From DASZYF01 sp035545535 (GTDB taxonomy: Bacteria > Actinomycetota > Actinomycetes > Mycobacteriales > CAJCIY01): a stretch of 5,304 nt of DNA. Within the stretch, counting starts at the first letter, position 1, and every line of letters starts with the position of its first letter. Below, one piece after another: positions 1 through 5,048 of the stretch. The notes beneath the pieces were generated by a model, which was given only the letters and a program-made list of their open reading frames with translations, was not told the DNA's origin and did no database searches. Location of the stretch: positions 1 to 5,304 of the forward strand of contig DASZYF010000204.1 in NCBI GenBank assembly GCA_035545535.1, written 5' to 3'. The position numbers and the translations under genes were made by a program.

Positions 1-296
1 TGGCCGGCCTGCCGGGGGCCGGGATGCCCTGCCCGGGGGACCGCCTGACCGGGTGGCCCTACACTTGTCCACAGCACCCGGGCGAGCACGTGGGACTCCG
101 GGTGACTACGCGCGTCCGCCCCTCGCCGAGCAGTCACACGAGCGGGGGACCCGGTCACCACCTCGGTCCGACTGGACAGCTCCGGCTGCCCGACCGGCCC
201 AGACCCGCGGGCGCCAGGCGCGACGGCCACCCGGTCGGAGCGAGGAACCGAGGAGCGGTCCGGCACGCGCCGGGCCGCGCGAAGGAGCGTGCGGCC
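1..296 (+). other. Gene-free leader upstream of rpsB, probably holding the operon promoter
   Basis: No convincing coding sequence: the frame open from position 24 into rpsB has an upstream part unlike any S2 protein. A possible -10 box TACACT lies at 60-65. The matching -35 position (about 37-42, GGGACC) is weak, so the promoter is only a guess. Transcription starting near 70 would leave a leader of about 225 nt. That leader contains a perfect 8-bp inverted repeat (CCGACCGG at 190-197, CCGGTCGG at 231-238) and a small hairpin (GTCC at 166-169, GGAC at 174-177), either of which could fold in the RNA. Ribosomal protein operons are often autoregulated through such leaders, but I do not recognise a known S2 leader here. 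GC-rich repeats in 1-40 could be the tail of an upstream terminator; this is unproven. Confidence 0.35.
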
Positions 297-1115
297 GTGG
301 CGGTCGTCACCATGAAGAACCTGCTCGACGCAGGCGCCCACTTCGGGCACCAGACCAAGCGCTGGAACCCCAAGATGAAGCGCTTCATCTTCGGCGAGCG
401 CAACGGCATCTACATCATCGACCTGGTCCAGTCGCTCGGCTACATCGACAACGCCTACGACTTCGTCAAGGAGACCGTCGCCCACGGCGGCTCGATCCTG
501 TTCGTCGGCACCAAGAAGCAGGCGCAGGAGGCGATCGCCGAGCAGGCGACGCGCGTGGGCATGCCCTACGTCAACCAGCGCTGGCTCGGCGGCATGCTGA
601 CCAACTTCAGCACCGTCTACAAGCGGCTGCAGCGCCTCAAGGAGCTCGAGCAGATCGAGACCGGCGCGTCCGACGTGCTCCGCACCAAGAAGGAGTCGCT
701 CGTCCTGTCGCGCGAGAAGGCGAAGCTCGAGCGCACGCTCGGCGGCATCCGTGACATGACCCGCGTGCCCAGCGCCGTGTGGATCGTCGACACCAACAAG
801 GAGCACATCGCCGTCGACGAGGCGCGCAAGCTCGGCATCCCGGTCGTCGCGCTGCTCGACACGAACTGCGACCCCGACGTCGTCGACTACAAGATCCCCG
901 CGAACGACGACGCGATCCGCAGCGCCGCGCTGCTCACCCGCGTCATCGCCGACGCCGTCGCCGAGGGCCTGCAGGCCCGCGCCGCGATCGCGCTCGGTGA
1001 GGGCGAGCAGCAGCCCGGCACCGTCGGCGCCGACGAGCCGCTCGCCGAGTGGGAGCAGGAGCTGCTCAACGCCGGCGGCGAGGGCGGCGCGGCGGCCGAG
1101 CCCGCCAACGCCTGA
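297..1115 (+). CDS. rpsB: 30S ribosomal protein S2
   Basis: Small-subunit ribosomal protein S2, which binds late at the head/platform junction of the 30S subunit and is needed for S1 or mRNA docking in many bacteria. The product is 272 residues. The N-terminus has the typical actinobacterial form MAVVTM followed by the S2 signature with HFGHQT (15-20), WNPKMKRFIF (23-32) and GIYIIDL (37-43). The second conserved block, NQRWLGGMLTNF, is at 93-104, and VDTNKEHIAVDEA (164-176) and the DTNCDP region (189-194) are also typical. The C-terminus is a Gly/Ala/Glu-rich tail, common in actinobacterial S2. I chose GTG 297 because it gives the conserved MAVVTM start and has AAGGAG at 282-287, nine bases upstream. 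An internal ATG at 312 would lose this block. It is the first gene of the operon and tsf follows after 35 bases, the classic rpsB-tsf pair. No anomalies seen. Confidence 0.98.
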   Translation: MAVVTMKNLLDAGAHFGHQTKRWNPKMKRFIFGERNGIYIIDLVQSLGYIDNAYDFVKETVAHGGSILFVGTKKQAQEAIAEQATRVGMPYVNQRWLGGMLTNFSTVYKRLQRLKELEQIETGASDVLRTKKESLVLSREKAKLERTLGGIRDMTRVPSAVWIVDTNKEHIAVDEARKLGIPVVALLDTNCDPDVVDYKIPANDDAIRSAALLTRVIADAVAEGLQARAAIALGEGEQQPGTVGADEPLAEWEQELLNAGGEGGAAAEPANA

Positions 1116-1134
1116 CCGCCGCACCTACGAGAAC

Positions 1135-1150
1135 AGACGAGAGACGAGAG
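1135..1150 (+). promoter_or_regulatory. Purine-rich tandem repeat at the tsf ribosome-binding position
   Basis: The heptamer AGACGAG occurs twice in tandem (1135-1141 and 1142-1148), followed by AG and then the tsf ATG. There is no clean AGGAGG; the GAG-rich repeat is the only candidate for ribosome binding. It may be a weak or multi-register Shine-Dalgarno site. The short repeat could also be chance in purine-rich sequence. Confidence 0.35.
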
Positions 1151-1984
1151 ATGGCTGACATCACCGCGGCGGACATCAAGAAGGTCCGCGAGATCACCGG
1201 CGCCGGCATGAGCGACGTCAAGGCGGCGCTCACCGAGGCCGAGGGCGACCACGACAAGGCGATCGAGATCCTGCGCCTCAAGGGCGCCAAGGACGTCGGC
1301 AAGCGCGAGTCGCGCAGCGCGTCGAACGGGTTCGTCGCGATCGCGCTCGAGGGCACCACCAAGGCCGTGCTCGTCGAGGTGAGCTGCGAGACCGACTTCG
1401 TCGCGAAGACGGAGCAGCTCCAGACGCTCGGCGCCGACATCGCGCAGCACGCGCTGTCCGCCGGCATCGGCGACGCGGAGACGCTCGCGGGCAGCAGCTT
1501 CGGCGGCGGCACCGTGCAGTCCGCGCTCGACGAGGCCAACGCGGCCCTCGGCGAGAAGATCGAGATCCGGCGCATCGCGGCGGTCGAGGGCGCGTACGTC
1601 ACGTCCTACCTGCACAAGACCAGCCCGGACCTGCCGCCGGCGATCGGCGTCCTGGTGGCGCTGTCGGCCGACAACCCCGAGCTCGGCAAGCAGCTCGCGC
1701 AGCACATCGCGGCGTTCGCGTCGCGCTTCCGCACCCGCGAGGAGGTGCCGGCCGAGACCGTCGAGGCCGAGCGCCGGCTCGCCGAGCAGATGGCTCGCGA
1801 GGAGGGCAAGCCCGAGGCCGCCCTGCCGAAGATCGTCGAAGGCCGGGTGAACTCCTTCTTCAAGGACTTCGTGCTGCTCGAGCAGGCCTTCGTCATGGAC
1901 AACAAGAAGTCCGTGCAGCAGGTCCTCACCGAGGCCGGCGTCGAGGTCACCGCCTTCGCCCGCTTCAAGGTCGGCCAGCCGTAA
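1151..1984 (+). CDS. tsf: Translation elongation factor Ts
   Basis: EF-Ts is the cytoplasmic guanine nucleotide exchange factor that releases GDP from EF-Tu so it can reload with GTP and aminoacyl-tRNA. The product is 277 residues, a normal actinobacterial length. The N-terminal UBA-like domain spans roughly 1-55, with VREITGAGMSDVKAAL at 12-27. The nucleotide-exchange signature TDFVA is at 81-85; its Asp-Phe pair inserts near the Mg2+ site of EF-Tu. The C-terminal dimerisation-type region ends with the conserved block VLLEQAFVMDNKKSVQQVL. The ATG start gives the standard MADITAADIKKVRE opening. An earlier in-frame start inside the rpsB tail has no homology to support it. The 53-base gap to pyrH shows no clear terminator, so transcription probably continues. 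Codon use matches the neighbouring genes. Confidence 0.98.
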   Translation: MADITAADIKKVREITGAGMSDVKAALTEAEGDHDKAIEILRLKGAKDVGKRESRSASNGFVAIALEGTTKAVLVEVSCETDFVAKTEQLQTLGADIAQHALSAGIGDAETLAGSSFGGGTVQSALDEANAALGEKIEIRRIAAVEGAYVTSYLHKTSPDLPPAIGVLVALSADNPELGKQLAQHIAAFASRFRTREEVPAETVEAERRLAEQMAREEGKPEAALPKIVEGRVNSFFKDFVLLEQAFVMDNKKSVQQVLTEAGVEVTAFARFKVGQP

Positions 1985-2023
1985 GCAGATAGCCTGCGAA
2001 CGAGACGCACGACCCCGCTAAGA

Positions 2024-2072
2024 CGAGGAGGCCGCCCGTGACCGAGACCGGTGACCGGGCGGCCTCTCCTCG
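2024..2072 (+). promoter_or_regulatory. Hairpin occluding the pyrH ribosome binding site and start codon
   Basis: A perfect 10-bp stem pairs 2029-2038 (AGGCCGCCCG) with 2056-2065 (CGGGCGGCCT) around a 17-nt loop. After a two-base bulge (2066-2067) it continues with CGAGG at 2024-2028 pairing CCTCG at 2068-2072, giving 15 base pairs, almost all G-C. The pyrH Shine-Dalgarno AGGAGG (2026-2031) and the first base of the GTG start (2038) lie in the left arm; the right arm is inside the coding sequence. No T-run follows, so a terminator is less likely than control of translation initiation. The pairing is read directly from sequence; the regulatory role is inferred. Confidence 0.5.
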
Positions 2073-2775
2073 TTGGGGCCGGGTGCTGCTCAAGCTGTCC
2101 GGCGAGGCGTTCGCCGGCGGCGAGCCGCTCGGCATCGACGCGACGACCGTCAAGTCGATCGCGCAGCAGGTGGCCGAGGTGACCCGCACCGGCGTCGAGG
2201 TCGCCATCGTGATCGGCGGCGGCAACATGTTCCGCGGTGCGCTGCTCGCCGAGCAGGGCATGGACCGGCCGCGCGCCGACTACATGGGCATGCTCGGCAC
2301 GGTCATCAACTGCCTCGCGCTGCAGGACTTCCTCGAGAAGCAGGGCGTCGACACGCGCGTGCAGACCGCCATCGCGATGGGCCAGGTCGCCGAGCCCTAC
2401 ATCCCGCGGCGCGCCATCCGTCACCTCGAGAAGGGCCGGGTCGTCATCTTCGGTGCCGGTCTCGGCGCGCCGTTCTTCTCCACCGACACCACCGCCGCGC
2501 AGCGGGCGCTCGAGGTCGGGGCCGAGGTCGTGTTCAAGGCGACCGGCGTCGACGGCGTCTACGACAGCGACCCGCGCAAGAACCGCGACGCCGTGAAGTT
2601 CGACGACCTCACCTACGGCGAGGTGCTCGGCCGCGGTCTCAAGGTCATGGACGCCACCGCGATCAGCCTCTGCATGGACAACCGGCTGCCCATCGTGGTC
2701 TTCGACCTGCTCACCGAGGGCAACATCGCCAAGGCGGTGCGCGGTGAGAAGATCGGCACGCTCGTCCATGACTGA
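2038..2775 (+). CDS. pyrH: UMP kinase (uridylate kinase)
   Basis: Cytoplasmic hexameric UMP kinase of the amino-acid-kinase fold, phosphorylating UMP with ATP to UDP in pyrimidine nucleotide synthesis. Bacterial PyrH is typically activated by GTP and inhibited by UTP. The product is 245 residues. Visible motifs are KLSGEAF (19-25, phosphate binding), GGGNMFRG (60-67), RADYMGMLGT (79-88, UMP binding), STDTTAAQRA (148-157, UMP/phosphate contacts) and KATGVDGVYDSDP (167-179, the ATP-binding end of the fold), then LKVMDATAISLC. The start is GTG 2038, with a consensus AGGAGG six bases upstream. The 16 residues before the conserved VLLKLSGE resemble the variable N-terminal extension seen in other actinobacteria. 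The unusual point is that the ribosome binding site is sequestered in a hairpin reaching about 35 bases into the gene. Confidence 0.98.
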   Translation: MTETGDRAASPRWGRVLLKLSGEAFAGGEPLGIDATTVKSIAQQVAEVTRTGVEVAIVIGGGNMFRGALLAEQGMDRPRADYMGMLGTVINCLALQDFLEKQGVDTRVQTAIAMGQVAEPYIPRRAIRHLEKGRVVIFGAGLGAPFFSTDTTAAQRALEVGAEVVFKATGVDGVYDSDPRKNRDAVKFDDLTYGEVLGRGLKVMDATAISLCMDNRLPIVVFDLLTEGNIAKAVRGEKIGTLVHD

Positions 2776-2805
2776 CCGCATCGCCAGAGACTGGAGCTCC
2801 CACCC

Positions 2806-3363
2806 GTGATCGACGACACCCTCCTCGAGGCCGAGGAGAAGATGGAGAAGGCCGTCGCGGTCGCCAAGGAGGAGTTCGCGGCGATCCGCACCGGTCGCAT
2901 CACGCCCCAGGCCTTCAGCAAGATCGTCGTCGACTACTACGGCGCGCCGACGCCGCTGAACCAGATGGCGACCCTCACGGTGCCCGAGCCGCGCATGGCG
3001 ATCGTGTCGCCCTACGACGCGAGCCAGCTCGGCGCGCTCGAGCGGGCCATCCGCGACAGCGACCTCGGTGTCAACCCGACGAACGACGGCAAGATCATCC
3101 GCGTGGTCTTCCCCGAGCTCACGCAGGAGCGGCGCAAGGAGCTCGTGAAGGTCGCCCGCACCAAGGCCGAGGACGCCCGCGTCTCGATCCGCGCCGTCCG
3201 CCGCCACGGCATGGACGCGCTCGCGAAGATCGCGAAGGACGGCGACGCCGGCGAGGACGACGTGCACCGCGCCGAGAAGGACCTCGAGGAGACGACGCAC
3301 AAGTACGTCAACCAGGTCGAGGACCTGCTGAAGCACAAGGAGACCGAGCTGCTCGAGGTCTGA
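2806..3363 (+). CDS. frr: Ribosome recycling factor
   Basis: RRF works with EF-G to split post-termination 70S ribosomes in the cytoplasm. The product is 185 residues, exactly the usual length. The protein has the expected two-domain layout. The first helix of the three-helix bundle, including FAAIRTGRITPQAF (about 24-37), leads into the beta domain around YYGAPTPLNQMATLTVPEPR and SPYDASQLGALERAI. Two long return helices follow, carrying the conserved basic stretch IRAVRRHGMDAL and finishing near KYVNQVEDLLKHKE. The start is GTG 2806, giving MIDDTLLEAEEKME; a GGAG at 2793-2796 is nine bases upstream. It lies 30 bases after pyrH in the conserved pyrH-frr pair. No irregularities seen. Confidence 0.98.
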   Translation: MIDDTLLEAEEKMEKAVAVAKEEFAAIRTGRITPQAFSKIVVDYYGAPTPLNQMATLTVPEPRMAIVSPYDASQLGALERAIRDSDLGVNPTNDGKIIRVVFPELTQERRKELVKVARTKAEDARVSIRAVRRHGMDALAKIAKDGDAGEDDVHRAEKDLEETTHKYVNQVEDLLKHKETELLEV

Positions 3364-3386
3364 CCCACCTCGTGAGCGCGGACGCG

Positions 3387-3414
3387 CATGCAGTGACCGA
3401 CATGCAGTGACCGA
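3387..3414 (+). repeat. 14-bp perfect tandem duplication at the cdsA start
   Basis: CATGCAGTGACCGA occurs twice back to back (3387-3400 and 3401-3414), followed by CA. Each copy carries ATG-CAG-TGA and a GTG-ACC-GAC that can act as a start. The second copy's GTG (3407) opens the present cdsA frame. The first copy's GTG (3393) reads five codons and stops at TGA 3408-3410, overlapping the cdsA GTG. Because 14 is not a multiple of three, removing one copy would join the frame from GTG 3372 in phase with cdsA. This points to a fairly recent duplication that shifted an older, longer start. Confidence 0.85.
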
Positions 3415-4252
3415 CACAGCGGCGGCTCCCCAGCCGAGCCGCGCGGGCCGCAACCTGCCCGCGGCCATCGGCGTCGGCGTCGCGCTCGCCGTGCTCATCA
3501 TCGGCTCGGTCTTCGCCTACCGGCCCGCGTTCGGCATCGGTGTCGTCGGGCTCGCCGGCGCCTACGGCGCGTTCGAGCTGGCCACCGCACTGCGCACCGC
3601 CGGTCTGCAGGCCCCGCGCTGGCCGCTGCTCATCGGCGGCGCGACGATCATCACGGTCGCCTACCTCTGGGGATCCGCGGCCGGTGCGGCCGGCCTCGCC
3701 GGGACGACGGCGGTCATCCTGCTCTGGACCCGCGCCGGGGGAGCGGACCGGTGGCTCCGCGACGCCGCGGCCGGCGTCCTCGTCGCCGCCTACGTGCCGT
3801 TCCTCGCCTCGTTCGCCGCGATCCTCACCGCACCGCCGGACGGCCCGCGCCGCGTCACCTCGTTCATCGCCACGGTCGCGTTCAGCGACATCGGCGGCTA
3901 CGCCGTCGGCGTGCTCTCCGGCGGGAAGCACAAGATGGCGCCCCGCATCTCGCCCGGGAAGTCGTGGGAGGGCTTCGCCGGCTCGGTCGTCACGTGCGTC
4001 GGCGTGGGCACGCTGCTGCTCACGCAGCTGGTGCACGTGAGGTGGTGGCAGGGCGTGCTGTTCGGACTCGCGATGGCGGTGTGCGCGGTCGTCGGCGACC
4101 TCGCCGAGTCCGCCATCAAGCGCGACATCGGCGTCAAGGACATGGGCAGGCTGCTGCCCGGTCACGGCGGCATCCTCGACCGGCTGGACTCGCTGCTCGT
4201 CGCCGCCCCTGTCGCGTGGATGCTGCTGTCCGCCTACAAGCCGCCGCTGTGA
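3407..4252 (+). CDS. cdsA: Phosphatidate cytidylyltransferase (CDP-diacylglycerol synthase)
   Basis: Integral membrane enzyme that converts phosphatidic acid and CTP to CDP-diacylglycerol and pyrophosphate, the branch point for phosphatidylinositol, phosphatidylglycerol and cardiolipin synthesis. The product is 281 residues. The family signature is complete near the C-terminus: S236, KR at 238-239, KD at 244-245, the PGHGG motif at 251-255, and the DRLD at 258-261. The upstream conserved motif SPGKSWEGFAGS is at 182-193. About eight or nine hydrophobic segments are visible (for example around 20-37, 43-62, 73-90, 119-141, 191-211, 215-232 and 262-278), fitting the polytopic family. The start GTG 3407 is the only early start in frame, but it has no good Shine-Dalgarno and lies in a 14-bp tandem duplication, so initiation may depend on reinitiation from a short upstream frame (3372-3410). 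The stop TGA overlaps the rlmN ATG. Confidence 0.95.
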   Translation: MTDTAAAPQPSRAGRNLPAAIGVGVALAVLIIGSVFAYRPAFGIGVVGLAGAYGAFELATALRTAGLQAPRWPLLIGGATIITVAYLWGSAAGAAGLAGTTAVILLWTRAGGADRWLRDAAAGVLVAAYVPFLASFAAILTAPPDGPRRVTSFIATVAFSDIGGYAVGVLSGGKHKMAPRISPGKSWEGFAGSVVTCVGVGTLLLTQLVHVRWWQGVLFGLAMAVCAVVGDLAESAIKRDIGVKDMGRLLPGHGGILDRLDSLLVAAPVAWMLLSAYKPPL

Positions 4253-4824
4253 TGACGGCCGATCCCGCGGGACGCCCGCAGCTGACCTTCGCCGCGCCGC
4301 GCCGGCCCAAGCCGCCGCGGCACCTCGCCGACCTCGACGCCGCCGCGCGCAAGGAGGTCGCCTCCGAGCTGGGGGTGCAGCCGTTCCGCGTCGAGCAGGT
4401 CGCGCGGCACCACTTCGGGCGCCTCACCGACCCCACCGACATCGACGCGATGACCGACGTGCCCGCCGCCGAACGCGCGCGCCTCGCCGCCGCGCTGCTG
4501 CCGCCGCTGCTCACGCCCGTCCGCGAGGTCGCGTGCGACGATGGCACCACCCGCAAGGTGCTGTGGCGCCTGCACGACGGCGCCCTCGTCGAGAGCGTGC
4601 TCATGCGGTACCCGGACCGCACCACGGTGTGCATCTCGAGCCAGGCCGGCTGCGGCATGGCGTGCCCGTTCTGCGCGACCGGGCAGGGCGGACTCGAACG
4701 CAACCTGTCCTCGGCCGAGATCGTCGAGCAGGTCGTCGCCGCCGCCCGGGCGTGTGCCACGGGTTCGGTCGGCGACGGCGCGCGCCTTTCCAACGTCGTC
4801 CTCATGGGCTTAGGAAGCCCGTAG
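4252..4824 (+). pseudogene. rlmN: RlmN rRNA/tRNA methyltransferase, host copy truncated after the iron-sulfur motif
   Basis: 5' half of a radical-SAM RlmN, which C2-methylates A2503 of 23S rRNA and A37 of some tRNAs. The ATG overlaps the cdsA stop (TGATG). The fragment has 190 residues against roughly 350-390 for the family. Present are the N-terminal accessory domain (HLADL at 24-28, FRVEQVARHHF at 45-55), the catalytic Cys127 (equivalent to E. coli C118) and the CxxxCxxC cluster ligands C134, C138 and C141. The reading is normal up to MG at 185-186, where the conserved MGxGEP (GGEP motif, SAM binding) should follow. Instead it reads LGSP and TAG. The SAM-binding barrel remainder and the second catalytic Cys (E. 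coli C355) are missing, so the product should be inactive. Codon 187 is TTA, a rare codon at this GC and the only TTA I noticed in the coding sequence. Nothing in 4825-5304 resumes the host 3' half, so this is an interruption, not a simple frameshift. Confidence 0.88.
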
Positions 4825-4868
4825 TGATGCAGGTCACAATAGTCCTCTGACCTGCGGAAATGCATCAC
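4824..4868. repeat. Nested inverted repeat just after the truncated rlmN stop
   Basis: Two perfect 8-bp inverted repeats are interleaved. GTGATGCA (4824-4831) matches TGCATCAC (4861-4868), and GCAGGTCA (4829-4836) matches TGACCTGC (4848-4855). Folded as RNA, the inner pair makes an 8-bp stem with an 11-nt loop. GTGAT (4824-4828) can then pair with ATCAC (4864-4868) across an eight-base bulge, for 13 base pairs in all. It begins at the last base of the TAG stop. It may be a recombinase or regulator binding site near the element end, or a terminator insulating the element from the host operon. There is no T-run, which weakens the terminator reading. Confidence 0.6.
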
Positions 4869-5048
4869 ACGTCACGGCACGCGCGTTGTAGGAGGCCAAC
4901 GTTGCGCGCGCGCGCGCCCGCTTGCCGGCGACATAGCCCCGAGGTCGAGTCCACGCCTCGAAATGTGAGGGCAATGGGAACGACGTTCGCGAGATGCAAC
5001 AAGCGGCTTGGCCTCTGCGAACCGGTGATCAGGCAGACTGACTACACC
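4869..5048 (+). other. Leader of the second rlmN; no recognisable gene
   Basis: No stop occurs in the rlmN2 frame from 4851 onward, but the translation before 5049 is Arg/Cys-rich and does not resemble RlmN. The stretch holds a consensus AGGAGG at 4890-4895 six bases before an in-frame TTG (4902), an alternating (GC)7 run at 4904-4917, and an imperfect stem CGAGG/CCTCG (4940-4944, 4956-4960). A promoter for rlmN2 is expected here; I cannot assign -35/-10 boxes with confidence. Confidence 0.35.
4904..4917. repeat. (GC)7 alternating dinucleotide run
   Basis: Fourteen bases of strict GC alternation. Such runs can adopt Z-DNA under negative supercoiling and are prone to slippage. In a high-GC genome it may be incidental. 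Confidence 0.6.

Noticed and set aside
190..238. Inverted repeat CCGACCGG/CCGGTCGG as a defined S2 autoregulatory leader
   Set aside because: The loop is 33 nt, I see no match to a known leader structure, and such repeats arise easily at this GC; kept only as a note in the leader entry.
24..296. N-terminal extension of rpsB from ATG 24
   Set aside because: The extra 91 residues do not resemble S2; GTG 297 has a good AAGGAG and gives the family's normal N-terminus.
1606..3501. Very long open frame on the minus strand opposite tsf, pyrH and frr
   Set aside because: It is the Asp/Val/Arg/Leu-rich shadow expected opposite high-GC3 genes and covers three well-recognised genes; no domain seen.
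4801..4824. rlmN truncation as a simple frameshift or sequencing error
   Set aside because: No frame after 4824 resumes the expected RlmN C-terminal sequence; the following DNA differs in composition and leads to a second gene start.
4940..4960. tRNA T-arm-like sequence (TCGAGTCC within a CGAGG/CCTCG stem), which might mark a tRNA attachment site
   Set aside because: The loop is 11 nt instead of 7, and no acceptor stem, anticodon arm or CCA end can be built around it.
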